Below are positions 9,312 through 19,898 of a DNA stretch of 64,000 nt, one piece after another (positions within the stretch are counted from its first letter, which is position 1; every line of letters begins with the position of its first letter). The position numbers were made by a program, and so were the translations under genes. The stretch is from Paraconiothyrium sp. Pb-2020 (taxonomy: Eukaryota; Ascomycota; Dothideomycetes; Pleosporales; Didymosphaeriaceae): positions 2,542,001-2,606,000 of the forward strand of contig JAJUBI010000002.1 of assembly GCA_022419385.1 (NCBI GenBank), read 5' to 3'. Below the pieces are notes generated by a model. The model saw nothing but the letters and a program-made list of their open reading frames with translations, did no database searches and was not told where the DNA came from.

Positions 9312-11910
9312 TTAATGACACACGCCATGTTTGTCCAGTGCATGCCTCATGAAATGTCCCATCCCATCCAATCTCTCAGAACAGGAAGGGTGGCGGCATT
9401 CAAACTCACGCTGATACTGAGCGTCCTTGAAATGTACCTTGATGTGCTTCTTGAGAACGTCTTTCCGCGGTTTAGGGCGCATGCGCCATTCGTACGAGCC
9501 TTGACCTATACAAAGAAGACACACGGGGTGTGGGGGGATCATTGGGTATAGATGAGCAAGAGCATCGGCGTCTCCTTCGTCTTTCGATGCGGTGGGCTCG
9601 CACCTCTCAAATCTGATCTTCAATCCTGTGGGATTAGTGAGGTCTCCATCTGCTTTCGAAGACGATACCGGGTCCTCTACGCATTCCACTTTGCGTTTGC
9701 AGGCCTTTGGGCGAGGAGTTTCCTGGAGGCGGCACAACCGAGCTAGAGTGTGAATGTGTCGGACACGAGTTCGATCGTCTCTGAAAGGCTTAGAGAGCAT
9801 GTTGGCTACGGTAGCACGCTCTCGGAGTTCGAATTCCGGCGTTGGCAGAGTAAGGATTTCAGTTGCTGGCTTCCCACTGAGCTGCTTCTCTATCTCAATG
9901 GCATCAATCGAGTTGTGGAACGTTTGGATCGCCTTTTTCAGGCGCTCCCTACGTAACTTTTCAGTGGTGTTGCCGATTCTACGGTTGGTCGACTCGTAGT
10001 CTGCGTAAAGCGAAGTTCCTTGAGCCTGAACAAGCGGCCGGAAGCCATGGCTATACAGCTTGTGCTTATAGACATCCCTTTCCTTGCGGAGTTCCACCAG
10101 CAGCGGGTGGTTGCGCACCTCTTCTTGTTGCTTGTCGTTAAGTTCGACTGGCGCACGCCGATCTCGTGATAAGCCCATCCTTGCAACAGACCGAATTAGG
10201 TCTTCCTGCGAAGGTGTACCAAAATAGATTGACTGGAAGTCGCGTGCGATGTGCGTCGGCGTATAATATCTCTCGTACGTCTCGCTGCTATGACCCATGG
10301 TCTGGTTTCGGCTTGTGGAAGGGAGAGCCTCTGGCAACGTCTATCAGCTTTGGCACACGGAATGAAGCTATTCGCAAAATCCCCTACCATTGATCCTGTC
10401 TCCAGAAGCTCGCCGAAGCTGATAAAGCTCAACGTTTTCTTCGAACCCTGCAACGCGCCCTAGCCGGACGAAGATTTCCCGATACTTCCAGTAAGGGAAC
10501 GCCATCGGCAGAAGGGCACGGCCACCCTCGACCGTGCTCTGGACGTTGCAGAAGAAAGGTTTGTCCAGCAAGTCCTCTTTCCATCTGATGCGGAGAACCT
10601 CGCGTTCTGCTGGTATCTTGAGATCGAAGATTTGCTGAACGGTGGAAAAACCATCGTGAAACGCATCCTGCCTGAAGCCGATGGCTAGCAAATGCGACAC
10701 TATGCAGTACGCAGGCAATCCCTCGAGGTGAAATGTGAACTTCTTCCTGGACGGCAGAGACCAAGTTAGCAAGGCACGATGATCGTCATAGCATGACATA
10801 CGATGTTCCGTCCCTCTCTTTGTTCTTGACGTGCACCAGATTCACGTTCGCCATGAGAACGCTTCGATTAGGATCCGTGAGGCTGGGAACCTTCATGAGT
10901 GACACATCCTTAAAGCAGAGCGCTTTGTTGCTTCCTTTGTTGCTTGCACTCTCGACGAGCGCTCCTGGCCGTGTAGCGGTAGCTGCGCTCAAGAGGAGGA
11001 GGGCCGAAATCTGCACGCGAATGAAGCCGTGCAGCGGCTTTTCATCGTCTACCCACAGCGCATGCAGGATGGCGAAGAGGTCCTGAACATACATGGCCAG
11101 CTTTTCCTTCTTCGACCTGTCCAGTTCGAGCTCTGGTATCCACTGCGTGGGGTTAGACATTAAATACTGGTTGGAGGATTGTAAGGGCTGACGAACTCTG
11201 CGGACGTCCTTGAGGACCTTGTTTGCCATCGCATGGCCCACAACGTGGTCGTAATACATACTGAGTCGCTTCCAATAAGCATCGATCGCACTCTCCTTCT
11301 TGATCTGGGAATGCTCCGTTCGCCATTCTAGATACGTCTTGAATACTGCTGGGTCGCATCTGCGCAGCTGGTTCTTCGGAGACAGCCCCGTCTCTTCCTG
11401 GACCATGCGGCAGTAACTGGACAACGTCAGCCTAAGTCATGTTGACAAACTCTGTGGTGCTTGCCTTTTCCAGAATTTGCTTTCCGTCTTCCACAGTTCT
11501 TTCGTTTTGTCAGAGTGCCTCGGTTTCGCCGGACCTTGCTTCTGATGGTAAGCTATCCTCTTCAGTATCGCATCTGCCTCAGAAGCCGGTGGTGTATCCT
11601 GCTCTCCTTCCCACTCTCTATGCAAGTCGATGCCGCTATCCCTGGAACTGTTGGTTTCTGCATCGGCTACTGATCCAGTATCCGTATCCGAACTCAAGTG
11701 GGCGACTGATTCAAGATCTTCGTCGCAGATGAAGCTGGAACCATGGTCGGACGACGGTGTTGCGGGGGAGGTCGGGCTCTCACGGATCGGTACGGCACTC
11801 GAGATGGGAGGGATGTTGCGGCATCGTCTCTTCGTTCTGTGGGTAGCGGCAGTGGGGACTGTTGCTACCACCGCGCGGGAGGTGCCAGGTCTGCGGCCGC
11901 GTCGAGCCAT
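9312..11910 (-). CDS. Starship captain: DUF3435 tyrosine recombinase
   Basis: DUF3435-family YR recombinase expected to excise and insert the element. Exons 11910-11465, 11416-10802, 10746-10388 and 10330-9312 encode 812 residues, within the usual captain size. Intron 1 (48 nt) is GC-AG with donor AG|GCAAGC and branch site GCTGAC; it removes an otherwise in-frame TGA and joins FWK to SYCRMVQEE. The other two are GT-AG. The N-terminal 110 residues are basic and disordered; then comes the SAM-like core-binding region (CDPAVFKTYLEWR). Catalytic landmarks: first Arg in ATATRPGALVE, YQLRR, then NQTMGHSS and the nucleophile region TYERYYTP. The C-terminus has Cys/His finger-like pairs (CLLC, CRHPSC, HALDKH). 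Every key residue looks present, so it may be active. Confidence 0.85.
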
Positions 11911-12251
11911 TGTCGTCGCGTCGCAAGCAGATTGGCGAGGTCGAGGACGGCGGCTGGAAAGTGGAGGTATGCGTTGAAGTAGTTGAGTGTGGAGGGGGCA
12001 AAGAACTGGCAGGAGGGCAACTTATAGGGTCGGTCGACGAGACGCCTGCGGAGCAGAAAGTGGAGGGTCATCGTGTCTGGTTCAGCGGCGTCGCTCGCGG
12101 CGGCGCTTGCCCTCGAGAACGGTGATGAGGGGAAGTGAGCCTGGTGAGGCGTGGTCATCAACGCGCTCCGCGCCAGCATCCCCCCAGTCCAGGCACCATC
12201 TTGGCGACCGGGGTTGTTTCTAAAGCAGCGAGCCTTTGGGGGCTAAGCGAG

Positions 12252-12308
12252 GTGGAAACGCCGCCAAAAGCGGCGGCAGATGCCCTCCCAAAATGGACGC
12301 GTTTCCAC
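12252..12308. repeat. Nested inverted repeat at the GC-to-AT boundary
   Basis: GTGGAAACGC (12252-12261) is mirrored exactly by GCGTTTCCAC (12299-12308). Inside lies a second hairpin, CCGCCAAAAGCGGCGG (12261-12276). It sits about 340 bp upstream of the captain start and abuts the AT-rich block. It is a candidate for the recombinase-recognised element end, or for a captain operator. Confidence 0.6.
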
Positions 12309-12954
12309 AACCACTTGAATATAGTAAGTTATAAAATATTAGTAGATTGTTATAATTACAATAGATTAAAACCTAGTAAAGGGGAATAATTACGCATAGA
12401 ATATTAGTAACACCTTTATTACTAACTAAAGAATAGATGCTAGTTAGTAGGGCTAATTAGGTAATATATTATATAACTAGGCTCCTGCTAAGAAAGTAGA
12501 ATTCTAGAAGTAAGTAAGCTTAGTAGAATTACTTAAAATACTTTTACTAAGGGGATATAATTCTCTAGAGTATAGTAAAGTAAGGGATTATAAGAATAAT
12601 AAAGAATAGTATATAGTTAAAATAATTTTCTAAGTATTTTCTATTTTTTATAGTTAACTTCTATAGTTAAAATTAAAGTATATCTTTTATATAAGATTTA
12701 TTAGTCTTCTTATATAATTATTATCTTACCTCCTATAGTAAGGTTAGAATATTCTAGTACTCTATATTATCTATCCACTCTTAATTACTAAATACCTATA
12801 AGGCCGACCTAGGATTAGGTACATAGAACCCCCTTATAATATAAATATAAATAGATAAAAATAAATAAAAGTTAGTAAAAGTAGATAAAAATAGAGAGTA
12901 TTAGAAATAAAAGTAGTTTCTAAATAAAATTAAATTATTATTAAAAAGTACTAG

Positions 12955-13035
12955 ATAAGTTATAAGCTATAAGCTATAAGCTATAAGTTATAAGTTATAA
13001 GTTATAAGTTATAAGTTATAAGTTATAAGTTATAA
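12955..13035. repeat. 7-bp tandem repeat (ataagtt/ataagct)
   Basis: About eleven head-to-tail heptamers inside the AT-rich block. A first group ends in gct and a second in gtt, which is consistent with C-to-T decay along one array. Confidence 0.8.
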
Positions 13036-13644
13036 AATTATTAAGAAAGTATATTAGTATTTAATTTACTATTAGTTAGTACTATATTAGTAAAAAAAAG
13101 GTATAAAAAAAAGTTCTCTTTTATTATATTATTTCTATATATTATTATAGGCCTAGATTTAGGTCTAAACCTATAATTACTATTATATTAGTAAAATAAA
13201 ATATAAAATAAAATAAAATAAATTCTCTTTTTTTATATATTTTCTATATATTACTATAGGCCTAAATCTAAATCTAAATTTAAACTAAAACTTATTATAA
13301 ACTTTCTTTATTATTAATACTAAAAAGTCTAACTAAATTATACTATTATAAAATAATATATTTTATATTTAAATTAATACTAAATAAATATTTAGATAAA
13401 GATAATGTAATATTAAAATTAATAAAAAAAAGTAGTAAAGAGATTTTTATATTTATTTAGTATTTTAATAGTAGTAAAATCTAGTTACTAAAAGATAACT
13501 TACAAAATAACTAAATAAAAAAATAAAAAATATTTTAAATAAAAATAAGTATTTTAAAAAGTAAATATTTTATTTTATAAAATATAATAAATATATAACT
13601 AATTAAAAATAGAAATATTTTTATAGTTTATATAAATAAATATT

Positions 13645-14069
13645 ATAGGGCCTTTTTAATATTATAGTAAGTTATAGTCTAGTTAGGGTTCTAGTAAGAA
13701 ATAAGTGGTATATAGAGTTATACTAGTTATATAGAGTAAATATTAATTAATTACTATAATAAAAATATATTACTAAAGACTTAAAAGTAATCTTTTATAA
13801 AATAACTTAATATAGTAAACTATATTATAAATTAATAATAAGAAATTATTAGTAGTAATTTATTATATTTATATACTACTATCTAGCCTAGACTCTATAA
13901 CTCTATTCTATAAATTTATATATTTAATTATATAACTTTAATTATATATTTATATTATACTTAGTATTTAACCTATAATTATAATATTTATTCTTATAAT
14001 TTAAATAATTACTACTATTATTATATTAGTTTCTATAATTGTATTATAGTATAGTAGCTATAATAATTA
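13645..14069. repeat. Left LTR of the eroded retrotransposon
   Basis: About 425 bp, starting atagggcc and ending near tagctataataatta. It shares long identical stretches with 18983-19446, such as tattaattaattactata and agaaattattagtagtaa. It lacks about 37 bp present in the other copy. Confidence 0.75.
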
Positions 14070-15299
14070 GTTAGTACTAAAGTTATAAAGAAAAAATATA
14101 AAATAGAATAAAAAGGTTTTCTTTTATTATATATTTTCTATATACTATAGACCTATTAGGATTTAGACCTAAGTAAAAGTTAAAACCTTATTTTATACTA
14201 TAATAATACTTACTATTAGCTTATCTAAAGTAGGGTATATATTCTAACTATACTACTAGGCACTAAGAAAAGTTATATAACTAATAGTTAATAAGTAATA
14301 GTTAACTATTAACTATATAATTAATAGTTAATAATAAGTATAGTTATATAAGTAATAGTTAACTATTACCTAGATTAAATATATAGAAACTTAAGTATAG
14401 AGCTTTTATACTTATATTTAACCTATTTACTAATTTATTATTTAGATTTACTTAGGCTCCCTTATTAACTTATTATACTTTATAAGATACTTTTATATTA
14501 ATAAGACTTTTCTTTTCTCTCTTAGTTATTTTACCTAAGAACTAACCTTACCCCTTTTAGAACTAGCTACCCTTTAGAAGTTTAATAAGACCTAGATTTA
14601 GGTCTAGCCCTAAATATATTAGTTATATACTAGAAATAAATTTAGAAAATATTAAAATTTAATATTTTATTTTATATTTAGTATATTATAAATATATAAA
14701 AATATTTTTATAAATATATAATTATAAATTTAAAATAACTAAAGTAAAAAGAATTTCTCTACTAGTTAAAATTAAATAAATTAAATAATATTAATATAAA
14801 TTAATAAAATTAAAAGTTAATTACTCTAGATTTTATTTTTAATTTTAATATTTTAAATTATAAAATTTTAGAAAATTACTTTTTAATTAATAGACTTCAG
14901 ATAATATTTAAATTTAAAATACTAGAATTTTTAAAAAATTATATTTTAATATATATAACTATAAATTATTTTAAATACTAGATTCTAGAACTTTAAAATA
15001 TTACTTTTTAATTATTAAATCTTTAAATTTTTTAAATTCTAAAATTTAAAATTTAAAATAACTAGTTTTTAGTTTCTAAAATTTAGATTTTCTTAAGTCT
15101 ATAATTTAGAATATAAAGTCTAGGTAAGTTTCTTTTTAATATATAGTATTTTTTTTTAACTTTAGAGTCTAGAGTCTAAAATATTATTTTTTAATATATA
15201 CTATTTTATATATTTTATAAAGATACTTTTTAAGTTTTAGAGTTTTATAACTAATATTATTTTAAATTATTTTAAATCTAGAGTAAAGATTTATAAAAG

Positions 15300-16120
15300 A
15301 TTACTTTTAAATTTTTAGTATTTAAGAATCTAGAATTTAAAAAAGCTACTATTTAATTTTTAAAATTTAAACTTTCTAGAATTCTAGAATCTAGAATCTA
15401 AAAAAACTACGTTTTAGATTTTAAGAATTCTAGAATCTGGAATCTAGAAAAGCTACTTTTTAAGTTTTAGTATTTTAGATTTTAAGAATTCTAGAAAAGC
15501 TACTTTTTAAGTTTTAGTATTTTAGATTTAAAGAATTCTAGAATCTAGAATCTAGAAAAGCTACTTTTTAAGTTTTAGTATTTTAGATTTAAAGAATTCT
15601 AGAATCTAGAATCTAGAAAAGCTACTTTTTAAGTTTTAGTATTTTAGATTTAAAGAATTCTAGAATCTAGAATCTAGAAAAGCTACTTTTTAAGTTTTAA
15701 AATTTAAAATTTTAAGAATTCTAGAATCTAGAATTTAAAAAAGCTACTTTTTAATTTTTAAAATCTTAAATTTTAAGAATTCTAGAATCTAGAATCTAGA
15801 AAAGCTACTTTTTAATTTTTAGAATTTAAACTTTCTAGAATTCTAGAATCTAGAATCTAAAAAAACTACGTTTTAGATTTTAAGAATTCTAGAATCTCGA
15901 ATCTAGAAAAGCTACTTTTTAATTTTTAGAATTTAAACTTTCTAGAATTCTAGAATCTAGAATCTAAAAAAACTACGTTTTAGATTTTAAGAATTCTAGA
16001 ATCTGGAATCTAGAAAAGCTACTTTTTAAGTTTTAGTATTTTAGATTTAAAGAATTCTAGAATCTAGGATTAAAAAAATCCACTTTTTAACTTTTAGAAT
16101 TTTAGATTTCTAGAAATCTA
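15300..16120. repeat. 61-bp AT-rich satellite
   Basis: Roughly a dozen degenerate units of 61 bp, best preserved at 15480-15700, where three units are almost identical (core: tctagaaaagctactttt). Flanking units are increasingly diverged. The array lies inside the internal part of the eroded LTR element. Confidence 0.85.
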
Positions 16121-17157
16121 GATTTTAAAATTAAGAAAAGTTACTTTTTAACTTTTATAATTTTAAATTTTTAAAATTCTAGAGTATAGAATTAAAAAGA
16201 TTGTTTTTTAATTTTTTATATTCTATATTTCTAAAATTCTAAATTCTAGAATCTAATATTCTATATTTCTAGAATTCTAGATTATATAATCTAAAGAAGT
16301 TACTTTTTAGTTTTTAAATTTTAGTATTATATCTATCTTTAAGTATAGAATCTAGAATTTATAAAAACTACTTTTTAAATATTAGAATTTTATAAATCTT
16401 AATTCTATAATAAAGAATTTTAAAAAACTACTCTTTAATTTTTAGAAATCTAGATTATATAATATTAAAAATTAGAATTTATAAAGTTTAGTTTTTAATT
16501 TATAGAATTTTAGATATTTTTCTTCTAGAATTTATAATTAAAAAATTAATTTTTTATTTTGAAAGTTTTAAATTTCTTTTTAATTCTAGTATAGAAATTG
16601 CTAAGAAATTACTTTCTAATTATAATATATAATATTCTAATAGTTTTATTTTATTATTACTTTAAGTTTTAAAAATTTTAGAAACTATATTTTATATTTT
16701 TCTAATTTTTTAATTTAAAATTTAAAGTTATTTTTTACTTCTACTATTTTTTATTTCTCTAATTTTAAAATACTAAAGTTTTAGAAACTATTTTATAAAT
16801 TTATTTATTTTTATTTTTAAATTTAAAATTTAATAGTTTAGGTAAATTCTTATTAGAGTTTTTATTTTTAGATCTTAAGTATTTTATAAATATAAATTAT
16901 AAAAAGTATTAAAATACTTAAGTAACTTTTTTATATCTATATAAACTAAGTTTTTAAAATATAGTTTTATATTATTTATAATATTTAAATTAAATTTTTT
17001 AGAAATATAATTTTTTAAATTCTAAATAGATTTAATATCTAAACACTATAATCTAGAAATTAAATAATTTAACTTCTATAAAGTTATATATAAAAACTAA
17101 ATAATTTTAAATTTTATAAAAATTAATTTTATTTATATAAAACTAATAACTATATTT

Positions 17158-17215
17158 TTTAAATTTAAAATAATAAAATTTAAAATAATAAAATTTAAAA
17201 TAATAAAATTTAAAA
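17158..17215. repeat. 16-bp tandem repeat
   Basis: Three to four copies of aaatttaaaataataa in direct tandem within AT-rich sequence. Low complexity; no function suggested. Confidence 0.6.
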
Positions 17216-18982
17216 TATAGTTATTTAATAACTAAAAGATTAAACTAAAAAAATTAAATTTTTTTTTTATAAAAATATTAATCTTTAGTAACTTTTTAAT
17301 ACTTAGTAATATACTAAGCTTAATTAAGTTAAAAAAAATTAAAATTTTAGTTACTTAAAATTATTAATAAAGGATTTATAAGTAAAAAAAAATTTACTTT
17401 ATTTACTAAGTAAGGTATTTAAATTTTAAATTTTAAAATTAAATTTTATAATTTAGTTAATTTAAGTTATTTCTTAATATTTTTTTTAAAAAATTTAAAA
17501 TTTCTAAATATAAAAAACCTATTTTATAAGTTTAGATTTTTAGTTTTTTTTATAAATAGACTAATTTAAAATTAGATTATTAAATCTTTAATTAAATTAT
17601 TAAAAGATTAAAACTATTAATAATATTAAAAATTTCTATTTTATTATTTTAAAATTATAATATTAATTAGTAAATAGTATACTACTATTTATTTAGATAT
17701 TTTTTTTATATATATTTATTATATAAAAAACTATAAATTTAAATTTTATAAAAGACCTAATACTTAGTAAATTATATATACTAAAGTATATTTTTTTATT
17801 AATTAATATAATTTCTATTTATATTGTAGTTTAGATTTAATTAGATATTTTTAATTATATAAGGGGATACTTTAATTTTCTAGAATTACTAAATATATTA
17901 TAAATTTATTTATTAATTAGTCTTTTTTTAAACTACTTTTTAATATTATATAATTATCTATTACTTTCTATTAATAAAACTTTTAATCTAATTAAATAAA
18001 AAGTTTATTATCTAGTACTAATTTAGTATATTACTATTAATTTCTAGTTTTTTTTATAGTTATAATTAGTATAAAATAGTCTCTAGTAATTATAAAGTAA
18101 AAGTAATACATTAGTTTTCTATTATAAATATTTATAGATCTAGATAAAAAATAATTTAAAAATATAATTTAAAGTTATTATATTTTCTAATACTTAATTT
18201 TTTAAAAATTAAAATAGATTTAATTTTAAAGCCTTAATAGAATAACTTAATTATACTATTACTTAATTACTATTATTTTACTAAATAGTTTTCTAATTTT
18301 TTACTATCTATATAATTATAATATAAAAACTATAGGTATAGTTTCTATACTAGTTAGTAATAATATTATAGCCACTAAATATTATTTATAGTTTTTAATT
18401 TTAGCTTCTAGAATATAAATTTTCTCTAGTTTAGTAAATTTATTTTATTTATATTTTAGTAATACTAATTTTATAGAGTCTATATTTAATTCTTTTACTA
18501 ATTTTAGTTATATTAGGGCCTCTTATTTATATACTTTAGTAGTTATAAATACTAAACCCTCTATTATTATAAATATAAAGTTTCTAAATAGCTAACTAAG
18601 AAAATTTATTATATTATTATTATTTTATAGTTATATTAGTTTTAAAATACTAAGTTACTATTTTATAAGTAAATAGAGAAATTATAATTATTAGGCTTAT
18701 ATAGTAGTAAGTAATACTTAAATTATAATAAAATTAATTTTTATTAAAGTTTTCTTTATTTCTAGTAAATTTTCTACTACGCCTTACTAGTACTGTACTA
18801 TAGTAATATATATAAAATACTATTTATATAGTTTTAACTTTTACTTTATACTTAAGTATTAGTTTTTATTATATAATTCTAATATTATTCTATTTATTTT
18901 TTATAATAATATTGTATTTATTTAGATATATAATACTATTATTTTATATATATCTAGATTATATATTTAGACTATTATTATA

Positions 18983-19446
18983 ATAGGGTTTTTTTAATAC
19001 TATAGTAAGTTGTGGCCTAGTTAAAGTTCTAGTAAGAAATAAGAAGTATATAGGGTAGTATAAGTTATATAGAGGTAAATATTAATTAATTACTATAATA
19101 AAAATATATTACTAAAGACTTAAGAGTAATCTTCTATAGAAAAACTAGATATAATAAACTATATTATAGATTAATAATAAGAAATTATTAGTAGTAATTT
19201 ATTATTTCTATATACTACTATCTAGCCTAGACTCTATAGGCTCTATATATAGATTTTATAAATCTAGACTTTATAGCTCTATTCTATAAATTTATAAATC
19301 TAATTATATAACCCTAATTATATATTTATATTATACTTAGTATCTAACCTATAGTTATAATACCTATTCTTACTATCTACCTAGTTACTACTATTATTAT
19401 ATTAGTTCCTATAATTCTATTATAGTATAGTAGCCATAATAATTAT
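18983..19446. repeat. Right LTR of the eroded retrotransposon
   Basis: About 464 bp, homologous to 13645-14069. It carries an extra segment of about 37 bp (near 19236-19275) built from tatagattttataaatc. It is less mutated than the left copy. Confidence 0.75.
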
Positions 19447-19520
19447 ATTTTACTAGCTACTCTATATAATATCTATAATAGATTTAGATATAGCCACTAC
19501 TAGGTATATTCTTATATACC

Positions 19521-19898
19521 TATTTAGGCTAGTGTCTTACTAGCGTGTCTTGGCGTGTCTTGGCGCCTATAGATATTTCTCACCTAGAGTCTCCCTATAA
19601 CCACTCCACATAGTATCTCACTTAATTAATTTAAACATTGTATTAACTCCACTAACATCTCTTATAATATCACAGCTATAGAAAAAGAAAAACACTACAT
19701 TTAAGTTCTAGCACACAGCGTGAGTCTTCCCATGCTGACCCTGTAAGCTATGGTCATCCTGGAAGTGCTGAGTTGCCTGTTTAGCAACCTGTGGTCCCGC
19801 AGTGCCAATCAAAGTCGAACGGCGACGCATGTGGAATTGAGCAGCGTGTCTATCACGCGGCGTTAGTGTCTCTATCAAATTCTGGCGCGTGGGATTCC
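19521..19898. other. Return to mixed sequence; 3' flank of GAD
   Basis: Composition recovers near 19530, where gcgtgtcttg occurs twice in tandem. The rest is the 3' flank of the glutamate decarboxylase gene. No gene is seen. Confidence 0.5.

Larger units (their letters stand above)
1..12310 (-). mobile_element. Captain end of a putative Starship giant transposon (partial)
   Basis: The block is bounded on the right by an abrupt change from mixed sequence to almost pure A/T near 12310. Just inside that edge lies a DUF3435 tyrosine recombinase reading away from it. In Starships the captain is the first gene at one end and reads inward, so this element would extend leftward beyond position 1. 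A ferric reductase, a common Starship cargo class, sits at the left edge among genes I cannot assign to core functions. The left end, terminal repeats and target duplication are outside the window or not identifiable, so the right limit is an estimate. The alternative is a stand-alone captain remnant beside ordinary accessory genes. Confidence 0.65.
13645..19446. mobile_element. RIP-eroded LTR retrotransposon skeleton
   Basis: Two direct repeats about 5.3 kb apart bracket 4.9 kb of AT-only sequence, giving a 5.8-kb unit typical of Gypsy or Copia elements. The internal frames are destroyed, so superfamily and orientation cannot be read. The right LTR has kept more G and C (ttgtggcctagtt) than the left (ttatagtctagtt). 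Confidence 0.7.
12310..19520. other. AT-rich RIP-degraded block without living genes
   Basis: About 7.2 kb composed almost only of A and T, with TpA-rich texture and hardly any CpA or TpG. No usable reading frame survives on either strand. The content that can still be recognised is an eroded LTR element, tandem arrays and fragments of older repeats (for example similar segments near 13080-13170, 13185-13290 and 14065-14180). The texture fits repeat-induced point mutation of transposon sequence. Confidence 0.85.

Noticed and set aside
11437..11439. In-frame TGA read as a nonsense mutation in the captain
   Set aside because: A well-formed GC-AG intron (11464-11417) removes it in phase and restores the expected protein context.
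12390..12401. TTAC-N7-A string next to the captain end as a Starship target site
   Set aside because: The motif is too short to be informative in AT-rich sequence and no second copy can be checked within the window.
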